This document shows positions 36,704 through 44,387 of a stretch of DNA of 64,000 nucleotides, piece by piece (within the stretch, counting starts at the first letter, position 1; each line of letters opens with the position of its first letter). Position numbers and translations under genes: made by a program. The DNA is from JAGPKI01 sp052034135 (GTDB lineage: Bacteria; Caldisericota; Caldisericia; UBA6126; JAGPKI01), in the NCBI GenBank assembly GCA_052034135.1, contig JBPOJC010000013.1, positions 72,756 to 136,755 on the forward strand, read 5' to 3'. The notes beneath the pieces are model-generated. The model had not been told where the DNA came from and did not search any database. It saw only the letters and a list, made by a program, of their open reading frames with translations.

Positions 36704-37606
36704 TTAATTTGAAACTAACTCCTTTCTGTTTAATACTTTTTTGGGGTCGATATAATTTTGGTCAAATCCATATATCTCTTCGCCGAGATCAAATAAAAAT
36801 GCCATTAATTGTGTAAAATAAAGAACTGGAATCGGTTCAAAGCCATGATGTAATTCAATAATATCTTTTTGCCTTCTATCAAGGTTAAACTGACAAAGCG
36901 GACAACTTGTAACAATGAGTTCAGCTCCACTTTTCTTTGCATTGTTTAAAATGTCATAGCTAAGTGAAGTTACAATCTCTTTATCAGAAACAACCTGATA
37001 ACTACCACAACATCTTGTCCTTAATGGATTATTAACGACAGTTACGGAAAGATTTGTTAATAAATTCTCCATAATCTTAGGATCTTCTGGATCATCTATT
37101 CCAATCTCTTTTGGCCTTAAGAGAGTACAACCATAATAAGGAGAAACCTTTAGGTCTGGTAGAGGGTTTTTAATATTTTGCTGCAATTTTTCGGCTTCAA
37201 TCTCTTTAAGCATTTCTAAAAAATGGACTACTTCCACATCCTGATAGTAATGCTCGATCTCTAAGTACATCACATCGTTAATCTTTTCAAGGTCTTCTTT
37301 GTTCTTCCTCATTCTTAGATTTGACATCTTTAATGTATTAAAGCACATAGCACATAATGTAACCATTCTATATTCATTATCAACGATTCCAGCCTTGTTC
37401 ATTTCTTCTACCCGAATGAAATTTCTAATCGGTGCAAAATGCCTGATTAAATCATCCGAAGAAAGAGAAGGCACCGCTCCACAGCAATTCCATCTTGGAA
37501 TCTCTACAAATTCAATACCTAATATTTTAGCTACAGCGATAGAAGAAGTTTCAAAACTTTTTGCTTTTGTTTTTAAAGTACACCCTGGATAATATGGTAT
37601 TTTCAT
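36704..37606 (-). CDS. hdrB: Heterodisulfide reductase subunit B-like protein
   Basis: The 300-aa protein carries two complete CCG domains. The first has YYPGC (C9), WNCCG (41-42) and LCAMC near 105. The second has YYGC near 172, RCCG near 214 and TSCPLC near 250. In HdrB these ten Cys bind two noncubane [4Fe-4S] clusters that split a disulfide one electron at a time. All are present, so the protein should be a working dithiol/disulfide enzyme. Bacteria generally lack CoM and CoB, so the substrate is unknown. It directly precedes frdB. Confidence 0.93.
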   Translation of the reverse strand: MKIPYYPGCTLKTKAKSFETSSIAVAKILGIEFVEIPRWNCCGAVPSLSSDDLIRHFAPIRNFIRVEEMNKAGIVDNEYRMVTLCAMCFNTLKMSNLRMRKNKEDLEKINDVMYLEIEHYYQDVEVVHFLEMLKEIEAEKLQQNIKNPLPDLKVSPYYGCTLLRPKEIGIDDPEDPKIMENLLTNLSVTVVNNPLRTRCCGSYQVVSDKEIVTSLSYDILNNAKKSGAELIVTSCPLCQFNLDRRQKDIIELHHGFEPIPVLYFTQLMAFLFDLGEEIYGFDQNYIDPKKVLNRKELVSN

Positions 37607-37621
37607 AAATCTCCCACTCCT

Positions 37622-38026
37622 TTAACTTGTAAACTTTCTAAAAGCTGCAACTACAGCAACTTGAGGTAAGATTTTCCTGTCTTTTTCATCAATGTTTTTG
37701 ATATCTATTCTATCAATTGCCTTCCTTAACTTTATTTGCCTTAAAGCCTCTCCCACTTTTGCAACATCTATTCCTCTAGGACACCTTGTCGTACAGGTAA
37801 AGCAAGAAGCACAAATCCAGAAAGTCTTAGTGTCTAAGACCTCTTCATCTCCAAGCTCAACGAGTCTCATCATATTTGATGGTGTAATGTCCATTTCAGC
37901 CACGAGCGGACAACTGCCTGAGCAGGTTCCGCATTGCTCACATAGTGTTACAACTTCACCGCTTATTTCGTTAACCTTTTCTATAAATTCTACGTTTTTG
38001 TCAGATAATATGAGTTTATTGGACAT
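37622..38026 (-). CDS. hdrC: Heterodisulfide reductase subunit C-like protein
   Basis: The 134-aa protein is a two-cluster ferredoxin with CEQCGTCSGSCP near residue 34 and CASCFTCTTRCPRG near 72, each followed by the helix typical of HdrC. It transfers electrons between HdrA and HdrB. The gene sits 1 nt after hdrA and 15 nt before hdrB, giving the order hdrA-hdrC-hdrB-frdB-frdA. Confidence 0.93.
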   Translation of the reverse strand: MSNKLILSDKNVEFIEKVNEISGEVVTLCEQCGTCSGSCPLVAEMDITPSNMMRLVELGDEEVLDTKTFWICASCFTCTTRCPRGIDVAKVGEALRQIKLRKAIDRIDIKNIDEKDRKILPQVAVVAAFRKFTS

Positions 38027-38027
38027 A

Positions 38028-40427
38028 TTAAGCTCCTATTCTCTCTGTAAATAATTCTTTTTCTGCAATCTCCCAGAGTCTCTCTCTTTTCTCTGTTGAA
38101 ATGGGTTCTTCCTTTTTTAAAAACTTTGTAAGCTCAGTAATGTGTTTATAAAAGTCAGTTAATAGTGAAGCAAGTAATTCAGCAAATTTTAATCTTTCTG
38201 GAGATATACCTTCTTTATTAAGAATTTCTTTTACGAGAGAAACATTTGTTTTAATTTTATCAACAGATCCAGTATAAGGAGACGCACGATCATCGCATTC
38301 ACCTATAAAAATACCATCAGCACCAGACTTAAAAGCATATAAAATTAGCTTCGGCGTTATTCTACTTCCGCTTGGAACTCGTATAATTCTTGTTTCAGCT
38401 GGATAAGAGAGTCTCGCAGTCCCTATGTTATCAGCAAGTCTATAGGTGCAGGTATTATCTGCAAAAACAAGGATTCTTATTTCACCTTCTTTTTTTGTTC
38501 TTAAAGCTTCATCTATTTGTTCCATTAATTGTTTATTAGTGTAGTATCGAAGGTCTAAAGCATCTTTTGGGCAATCCGCTATACACATACCGCAGCCCTT
38601 ACATATAACTTCATTAATTTTAGCTTTTCCATTTTCAATCGAAATAGCTTTAAGTGGACAGCTATTTATGCATAACCCGCATCCATCGCAAATATCATCA
38701 TAAACAAAAGCGATAATTGGTTCTATTTCAAATACACTTTTATTCATAAGCCTCATTGCTCTTGAAGCAGAAGCACTCCCCTGAGCAACTGAATCAGGGA
38801 TATCTTTAGGACCTTGAGCGCATCCTGCGATAAAAACACCATCGATAAGAGTGTCAACTGGTCTGAATTTAGGGTGAGCCTCTTGTAAGAAACCATCTGC
38901 ACTTCTTGCAAGTTTAAGAATATCTGCAATTTTTTCACTTCCACTTGATGGAACAATGCCGGTTGACAAAACTACAAGGTCAAATTCTCCCTCTATCATC
39001 TTTCTACTTAAAGTATCTTCTGAAAGCAGATAAAGCTTTTTGGTTAAAGGGTCTTCTCGAATTTCTGCAACTCTACCACGAATAAACTTTATTCCTTCGT
39101 TCTGAGCTCTCTTATAATACTCCTCAAAGCCTTTTCCATATGCACGTAAGTCTGTATAGAAAATATAAATGTCTCTTGATGGATCAAGCCTTTTAAGTAA
39201 TTGAGCAAGCTTTGTTGCATACATACAGCAAATTCTTGAGCAATTTTCTCTATCTATCTGCTCATCTCTTGAACCAACACATTGTATAAAAGCAATTCTT
39301 TTCCCGATTGGCTTAAGTGGAGGACCGGAAGAACCAGTTGCAATAATCCTCTCAAGCTGAAGTGCAGTTAAAACATTGGAATATTTCCCAAAGCCATAAA
39401 CCGGCTTTTTTTCAGGGTCAAATAATTCATAGCCTGTTGCTGTAATGATTGTATCAACATTAAAACTTATTAGTTCTTCTTTATCATCAAAGTTTATTGC
39501 TCCCTGCGTACATAACTTTTCACATATACCGCAAATTTTGCCACCCTTGACAAGTCTTTTACAGTTTTTCTCATCAATTAAATACTTTCTTGGTACTGCA
39601 ACAGGATTTTGAACATATACTGCTTTTCTCAAAGATAGCCCTTCATTAAATTCATCTGGCACTTTAACAGGACATTTTTCAGCGCATATGCCGCAGGCAA
39701 CACATTTGTCCATATCAATGTATCTTGGTTTCTTTCTGACGGTTACAGTAAAATTACCAAGATAACCTGTAATACTTTCTATCTCGGAATAAGTCATGAG
39801 CTTTATATTGGGGTGCTCTGCACAATCAGCCAGTTTGGGACCTATGATACATGTAGCACAATCCTCTGTTGGGAATGTTTTTGATAGCTTTGCCATCTTT
39901 CCGCCAATTGCAGGTTCTTTCTCAACAAGGTAAACTTCAAAACCAGAATCACCTAAATCAAGGCTTGCTTGAACTCCAGTAATTCCTCCGCCTATAACTA
40001 AAACTCGTTTCCCTATTGGTAATTTCTGCCTTTCAAGAGGAATATCCGATCTTACTTTAGCTATTGCCATATTAACAAGGTCTATTGCTTTGCTTGTAGC
40101 TGCGCCTTTACTGAAATGGCACCAGGAACATTGCTCTCTAATATTTGCCATTTCAAAGGTGTATGCATTTAATCCAGCTTTTTCAACTGTTTTCATAAAT
40201 GTTTTTTCGTGAAAAAGAGGTGAACATGACGCAACAACTATATGATCAAGATTTTGCTCTTTAATATCATCAATAATGTATTTTTGACCCTCTTCTGAAC
40301 ACATGTGTTCGTTGTCTCTGACAAACACAACACCTTCTTTATCTTTTACACTTTCTGCAACTTTTTTAACATCAACAATATCAGAAATATTTCCGCCACA
40401 ATGGCAGATATAAACGCCAATTCGCAT
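38028..40427 (-). CDS. hdrA: Heterodisulfide reductase subunit A with degenerate MvhD-like tail
   Basis: This 799-aa flavo-iron-sulfur protein has an N-terminal Cys domain (YICHCGGNI and CSWCHFSKG), the FAD motif GGGITGVQASLDLG near residue 146, and a CVACGICAEKCP cluster near 242. Inserted Cys sites follow (CKRLVKGGKICGICEKLC, CSRICCMY). A 2x[4Fe-4S] ferredoxin (CDGCGLCINSCP, CKGCGMCIADCP) lies near 560-620. The last part (about 653-740) resembles MvhD, the electron-transfer subunit of HdrA-linked hydrogenases, but most cluster Cys are missing (ADNTC, VPSGS, ECDDRASPY). HdrA is the site of flavin-based electron bifurcation in several complexes. No hydrogenase or formate dehydrogenase is adjacent. 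Confidence 0.93.
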   Translation of the reverse strand: MRIGVYICHCGGNISDIVDVKKVAESVKDKEGVVFVRDNEHMCSEEGQKYIIDDIKEQNLDHIVVASCSPLFHEKTFMKTVEKAGLNAYTFEMANIREQCSWCHFSKGAATSKAIDLVNMAIAKVRSDIPLERQKLPIGKRVLVIGGGITGVQASLDLGDSGFEVYLVEKEPAIGGKMAKLSKTFPTEDCATCIIGPKLADCAEHPNIKLMTYSEIESITGYLGNFTVTVRKKPRYIDMDKCVACGICAEKCPVKVPDEFNEGLSLRKAVYVQNPVAVPRKYLIDEKNCKRLVKGGKICGICEKLCTQGAINFDDKEELISFNVDTIITATGYELFDPEKKPVYGFGKYSNVLTALQLERIIATGSSGPPLKPIGKRIAFIQCVGSRDEQIDRENCSRICCMYATKLAQLLKRLDPSRDIYIFYTDLRAYGKGFEEYYKRAQNEGIKFIRGRVAEIREDPLTKKLYLLSEDTLSRKMIEGEFDLVVLSTGIVPSSGSEKIADILKLARSADGFLQEAHPKFRPVDTLIDGVFIAGCAQGPKDIPDSVAQGSASASRAMRLMNKSVFEIEPIIAFVYDDICDGCGLCINSCPLKAISIENGKAKINEVICKGCGMCIADCPKDALDLRYYTNKQLMEQIDEALRTKKEGEIRILVFADNTCTYRLADNIGTARLSYPAETRIIRVPSGSRITPKLILYAFKSGADGIFIGECDDRASPYTGSVDKIKTNVSLVKEILNKEGISPERLKFAELLASLLTDFYKHITELTKFLKKEEPISTEKRERLWEIAEKELFTERIGA

Positions 40428-40993
40428 TAAACTTCCTCCAAAATTTGATACTTTTTTACACCTTCAGCATATAAATCTCTACCAGTCGTATCTATGCCAA
40501 CAATTACAGGAAAATCTTCTACATAAAATTCCATAATTGCTTCGGCTCCAAGATCCTCATAAGCGATAAGTTTGGCACTTTTAATTGCTTGAGCTAACAG
40601 CGCTCCAGCCCCACCTATGGCAATAAAATAAATTGCTTTGTTTTTTATGATAGAATCTATGACTTCTTTTTTTCTCTCACCTTTTCCAATCATACCTTTT
40701 AGCCCATTATCAAGAAGAATTGAAGTATAGGGATCCATACGAGAACTTGTTGTTGGTCCCGCAGAACCAACTGCCATTCCTGGCTTCGCAGGCGAAGGAC
40801 CAACATAGTAAATAACTTGATTTTTTATGTCAAATGGAAGAGGTTTGTTAGATTTTACAAGTTCTACAAGTCTTTTGTGGGCTGCATCTCTTGCTGAATA
40901 TATTTTTCCACTAAGTAGCACTTTATCGCCAATTTTTAAATTAACGATTTCATCCTCCACTAAGGGAGTATTTAACTTGATTTCATTTCCCAT
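40427..40993 (-). CDS. Class I fumarate hydratase, beta subunit
   Basis: The 188-aa protein corresponds to the C-terminal half of iron-sulfur fumarases and tartrate dehydratases, with YYVGPSPAKPGMAVGSAGPTTSSRMD near residue 67 and AIGGAGALLAQAIK near 125. It interconverts malate and fumarate with the alpha subunit encoded just upstream (19-nt spacer). Its stop overlaps the hdrA start by 1 nt, tying fumarase expression to the Hdr-Frd complex. The L-tartrate dehydratase alternative is less likely given malic enzyme and fumarate reductase in the same operon. Confidence 0.92.
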   Translation of the reverse strand: MGNEIKLNTPLVEDEIVNLKIGDKVLLSGKIYSARDAAHKRLVELVKSNKPLPFDIKNQVIYYVGPSPAKPGMAVGSAGPTTSSRMDPYTSILLDNGLKGMIGKGERKKEVIDSIIKNKAIYFIAIGGAGALLAQAIKSAKLIAYEDLGAEAIMEFYVEDFPVIVGIDTTGRDLYAEGVKKYQILEEV

Positions 40994-41012
40994 CTTTATT
41001 TAACTTCCCTTC

Positions 41013-41858
41013 TTATATAATTGCACTTTTATGTCTTGCAGCATGACATTGAATATTTACAGCAACTGGCATGCTTGCTATATGACAGGGAAAAGTTAAT
41101 ATATTCACTGCTAAAGCAGTTGTCCTACCGCCAAGGCCCATTGGACCAATACCTAAATTGTTTATTTTATTAAGTAGTTCTTCCTCTACTGCTTTCCATA
41201 TAGGATCAGGATTATCTTCATCCAAAGGTCTTAAAAGAGCTTTTTTCGAAAGTATTGCACATTGTTCGAAGTCTCCACCAATGCCTACTCCAACAATTAT
41301 CGGTGGACATGGATTACCTCCGGCTCTTTTCACTCTATCAACAACAAATTTCTTGATACCTTCAATACCATCTGCTGCTGTCATCATTTTTACTTCACTC
41401 ATATTTTCTGAGCCGCCACCCTTAGGGGCAAAATCTATTTTTATTTTTTCACCTGGAACAATTGTGGTATGTATTATAGCAGGAGTATTGTCCTTTGTAT
41501 TTTTACGCTCAATCACTGGATCATCAACTAATGATTTCCTTAAATATCCCTCAGTGTAACCGAGCCTAACTCCTTCATTTATCGCACTATAAAAATCTCC
41601 ACCAACAATGTGAACATCTTGTCCAAGTTCAATAAAAAATAGAGCTACTCCAGTATCCTGACACATAGGTATTTGTAATTCGCTAGCAAGTTCATCATTT
41701 TTAATAATTTGAGAAAGTATTTCTTTGCCAACAGGAGACTCTTCTTTTTCCATAAATTCTCTAAGTTTTTTCATTAGATCATCGTTTACATAGTAATTTG
41801 CATCAATGCAAAGCTTTTTTATAACAGGAATAATTTGAGAAACATCTATCTCTCTCAA
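41013..41858 (-). CDS. Class I fumarate hydratase, alpha subunit
   Basis: The 281-aa protein matches the N-terminal half of Fe-S fumarases. Cluster Cys residues lie in PMCQDTGVALFF near residue 64, NPCPPIIVGVGIGGDFEQCAILSKKAL near 190, and HIASMPVAVNIQCHAARH near the end. The oxygen-sensitive [4Fe-4S] type fits an anaerobe. It follows the gcvH-like gene with 12 nt between them and is second in the operon. Confidence 0.93.
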   Translation of the reverse strand: MREIDVSQIIPVIKKLCIDANYYVNDDLMKKLREFMEKEESPVGKEILSQIIKNDELASELQIPMCQDTGVALFFIELGQDVHIVGGDFYSAINEGVRLGYTEGYLRKSLVDDPVIERKNTKDNTPAIIHTTIVPGEKIKIDFAPKGGGSENMSEVKMMTAADGIEGIKKFVVDRVKRAGGNPCPPIIVGVGIGGDFEQCAILSKKALLRPLDEDNPDPIWKAVEEELLNKINNLGIGPMGLGGRTTALAVNILTFPCHIASMPVAVNIQCHAARHKSAII

Positions 41859-41870
41859 TTTAGCACCCCT

Positions 41871-42293
41871 TTATTGCTTATGTTTTTCAATTTCTTCTTT
41901 TTGCCACTCTATTGCAGCTTCACCTTTATAAAGATTACCAATTTCTTCTTCTAAATTTGAAACTTCAATTTTAAAAAGCCACCCTTTTCCGTATGGATCT
42001 TGATTTGGAAAAGTCGGATCATCACTAATGTCTGGATTTACTTCTTTTATAGTTCCAGATAGAGGTGCGTAAATTTTACCGACCCATTTACCGGTTTCGA
42101 CTGTTCCAACAACATCGTCTGCACCTACTTCATCGCCTTCTACGGGCAATTCGATATATGAAATTTCACCTGCAAGTTTTTGATAGAAATCTGTAACTCC
42201 TACTGTAGCAATGTTACCTTCAAGCTTTACCCACATATGCTCTTTATGATAATAAAGATCATCTGGTAGAAGATACCCTAAAACATCACTCAT
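41871..42293 (-). CDS. gcvH: GcvH-like lipoyl carrier protein
   Basis: The 140-aa protein has the glycine cleavage H fold: YYHKEHMWVKLEGNIATVGVTDF at the N-terminus and a lipoyl hairpin in which K69 of VETGKW aligns with the lipoylated Lys of ESVKA. GcvH shuttles aminomethyl groups between GcvP, GcvT and Lpd. None of those genes is here; instead it leads the fumarase-hdrABC-frdAB-malic enzyme operon. Lipoyl carriers related to GcvH (LbpA) work with Hdr-like complexes in some sulfur oxidisers, so a dithiol donor/acceptor role for HdrB is a possible alternative to glycine cleavage. Confidence 0.9.
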   Translation of the reverse strand: MSDVLGYLLPDDLYYHKEHMWVKLEGNIATVGVTDFYQKLAGEISYIELPVEGDEVGADDVVGTVETGKWVGKIYAPLSGTIKEVNPDISDDPTFPNQDPYGKGWLFKIEVSNLEEEIGNLYKGEAAIEWQKEEIEKHKQ

Positions 42294-42670
42294 TATTTAC
42301 CCCCTATTTAAAACAAAATTCCTAAATATTATAAATAGCAAATTTTATCAAATGTTCAATAAAGCAATTCAAACAAAGTATAGAAATTCAGTATATAAAT
42401 AGTTTTTGATCTACATTTTGATTATTAATTGTTTATTGATTTATTTATATTTTCAACTTTAGAAGAAAGGTAAAGTATTTTTTTAACTAATTTTTAATAA
42501 TAATTTATCTTTTTCCCCAATTAGAATTTGTACTTTGAAATTTTTGATTAGAGAAAGGAAAATTTTTCTTTAAAAAATCTTTTAAAATTTTTCATTTTTT
42601 ACTTGTTTTTTTTTTTTTTGATTTACACTACTTCTCGGTAGCTTTTCTTAAATTAGGGATGGAGACTCCG
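42294..42670. other. Gene-free AT-rich spacer before the peptide-modification locus
   Basis: This spacer separates the minus-strand dicarboxylate operon from the plus-strand locus at 42671. On the minus strand a perfect -10 TATAAT (42333 to 42328) sits about 35 nt before the gcvH start, with a poorly spaced TTGAAC 20 nt upstream. A run of 14 T lies at 42606-42619. TTTACA at 42622-42627 could be a -35 box for the plus-strand locus, but I find no convincing -10. Confidence 0.45.
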
Positions 42671-42748
42671 ATGAGGAGATTAAATTATATTACAATCAAT
42701 AATGAAAACAAAGGAGATGGTGATTCCTATGGGCTAATTTTCTTTTAA
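42671..42748 (+). CDS. Candidate 25-aa ribosomal peptide precursor with KGDGDSYG core
   Basis: An ATG 6 nt after GGAG (42661-42664) opens a 25-codon frame ending in TAA. The N-terminal half is MRRLNYITINNEN; the C-terminal half is KGDGDSYGLIFF, a Gly/Asp-rich turn with a Tyr and a hydrophobic end. It lies just upstream of a locus encoding a SPASM radical SAM enzyme, proteases and an adenylating enzyme, the classic place for a RiPP precursor. The KGDG part recalls the KGDGW motif of streptide precursors, where a radical SAM enzyme crosslinks Lys and Trp; here the aromatic residue would be Tyr. The frame is short and could be fortuitous. Confidence 0.45.
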   Translation: MRRLNYITINNENKGDGDSYGLIFF

Positions 42749-42800
42749 AAATTTCATATAAAGCTTGTTTAAAGGTACTCAAAGAAAGGAGGAGATAAAA

Positions 42801-43571
42801 GTGAGCAATTTTTTCAAATTTAAGATGCCGAAAAGAAAAAGAAGTAATTTAATAATATTAAGTGGTAGAAAAAGTTTAGAGGCAGTTTGTTGTGGTAAAT
42901 TCTGCAATCCTGTTGTTTCTATTTTATCATTGCCTGAAGAACATCCAGAAAAATGGGTTGTCATTGATATTGCTAATAAGTTAAATGATGCAAGAGTAGA
43001 ATTATGTGAAACTGCAAAAAATGGAAATAGTGTTTGGAAGGCAACAACTGAAGCAGAAGTAAATCAAGCTGCAGCTCAAGTCAACAGTCATCTAACTAAT
43101 TTTATTAACAATTTAAATGATGCAAATTCACTTATTAATAATTGGCATCAAGTTGCAGAAGCTAATAATTTGTTCAACACAAATGATACAAATTTAAATG
43201 CTGCTGATTTAAATGAAGTAAAACAAAGTATGATAGATAATAATTTACCTATGGATCTTTTAAGTGGTTGCTGGGACAAAACTGTTCAAATCTTAAATGA
43301 AGGAAATGGTACAGAAGTATTTCTTAACTTAGAACAAAATCTAATAAGTACCATTCACACACTTGCAAGTAATTTACAACAGCAATTTAATATTTTGATT
43401 GAGACTGAAATAAAATTTAGGCGTGATCAAATTACTCTCACAGATGTATGGAATACAAGATTTGGTATTATGAAAAGTTTTGATTCCATATGGGCAAATC
43501 TTTCAGCATTTGATGGCTTTATGAAAGTTACTGAAGAGATGCAACGTATAGCAGCAGGATATGGAGGATGA
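42801..43571 (+). CDS. Asn-rich, Cys-containing protein of unknown family at the peptide-modification locus
   Basis: I do not recognise this protein. Starting at GTG 42801, 6 nt after an AGGAGGAG ribosome binding site, it has 256 residues; the in-frame ATG at 42765 lacks a binding site and would add 12 residues. The N-terminus is strongly basic (FFKFKMPKRKRSN), followed by VCCGKFCNP (C30, C31, C35), and C69. From about residue 80 onward it is helical, Asn/Gln/Leu-rich and coiled-coil-like, with a further SGCWDK motif near 162. There is no signal peptide or membrane helix. It could be a modified substrate with a Cys-rich N-terminal core, or a scaffold for the enzymes encoded next. Confidence 0.7.
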   Translation: MSNFFKFKMPKRKRSNLIILSGRKSLEAVCCGKFCNPVVSILSLPEEHPEKWVVIDIANKLNDARVELCETAKNGNSVWKATTEAEVNQAAAQVNSHLTNFINNLNDANSLINNWHQVAEANNLFNTNDTNLNAADLNEVKQSMIDNNLPMDLLSGCWDKTVQILNEGNGTEVFLNLEQNLISTIHTLASNLQQQFNILIETEIKFRRDQITLTDVWNTRFGIMKSFDSIWANLSAFDGFMKVTEEMQRIAAGYGG

Positions 43572-43637
43572 TAGCTAAATATATGAAAGGGAGGGTTTCT
43601 TATTATTTCTGTTTATAAGAATAGAAAGAAACTTTAA

Positions 43638-44336
43638 ATGCAGAGTAAAACTTCTCATTTTTATTTCTTTTATAATAAAGACACGTTAGCAGCCACTGAA
43701 ATTAATATAATAGAGAAGAAAGAAGAAGAAGCTTTTGAATCCGTAAGTAACTTTCTGGCTATAGGATTCAACAAAAAGATTAGATTTAATCTTTTTTCAT
43801 CTCCGATAGAAATTCTAAGAAGAACTGGGTTTCTATCTAATGGAATTGCTTACCCGGTAAGAAGAACAATTTATGCTGTTTATTCAATAAAAGTTAAAGC
43901 TTTAGGAAAACATGAAATCACCCACATCTTAGCTTATAAAATCGGAAACCCTCCCTTGTTTTTACAAGAAGGTATTGCTGTGAGTTTAGACAAAAACTGG
44001 TTGAACAAGCCTTTATTTTCATATTTCGACAAAACTTTATGGACATATAAAAAACTAAGAATTGAACAGATATTTAAAGAATTTAATTCTTTATTCCTAA
44101 ATCCAAATAGAATAAAAGAGACTTCTAAAGATTTACTTTATCCTGTCTCTGGGTTATTTGTAGAATTCCTTATAAATGAGTTCGGAATTGAAAAGTTTAA
44201 GGATTTGTATCGCATTCTTTCTTTTAATGCTACTGCTGATGACTTTAAAGAAAATATTTGTAAAGTATATAATACCGATTTAAATGAAATAGAATTGAAC
44301 TGGCTTGAAAACATGTCGCGAAGCAATGTTATTTGA
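43638..44336 (+). CDS. HExxH zinc metalloprotease, peptidase MA-like
   Basis: The 232-aa protein has a gluzincin-type zinc site: HEITH at residues 92-96 and the third ligand Glu at E111 in FLQEGIAVSLDKNW. Helices follow, ending near FKDLYRILSFN. There is no signal peptide, so a cytosolic protease is expected. A stop codon directly before the ATG fixes the start. Its place between the unknown Asn-rich protein and the adenylating enzyme suggests a leader-removing or product-trimming role, which is inference. A non-proteolytic zinc role cannot be ruled out. Confidence 0.75.
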   Translation: MQSKTSHFYFFYNKDTLAATEINIIEKKEEEAFESVSNFLAIGFNKKIRFNLFSSPIEILRRTGFLSNGIAYPVRRTIYAVYSIKVKALGKHEITHILAYKIGNPPLFLQEGIAVSLDKNWLNKPLFSYFDKTLWTYKKLRIEQIFKEFNSLFLNPNRIKETSKDLLYPVSGLFVEFLINEFGIEKFKDLYRILSFNATADDFKENICKVYNTDLNEIELNWLENMSRSNVI

Positions 44337-44341
44337 TACTT

Positions 44342-44373
44342 AAGAAATTAACTATAGAAGGTAACTATAGAAG
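44342..44373 (+). repeat. Short tandem duplication before the adenylating enzyme
   Basis: The 13-nt unit AACTATAGAAGGT occurs twice in tandem in the 51-nt spacer upstream of the 44388 gene. Each copy supplies an AGAAGG element that could act as a ribosome binding site. Confidence 0.6.
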
Positions 44374-44387
44374 GTGGCAGTAATAGG

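Noticed and set aside
42606..42619. A run of 14 T, considered as a terminator for the gcvH-side operon
   Set aside because: That operon is on the opposite strand and starts here rather than ends, and there is no GC-rich stem before the T run.
42671..42748. Calling the small peptide a streptide precursor outright
   Set aside because: Only KGDG is shared. The Trp is absent, the peptide continues DSYGLIFF, and the enzyme set of the locus differs from streptide loci.
43583..43618. An 11-codon ATG frame between the Asn-rich protein and the metalloprotease, considered as a second peptide precursor
   Set aside because: It is very short, has no Shine-Dalgarno at the right distance and ends before any core-like pattern.
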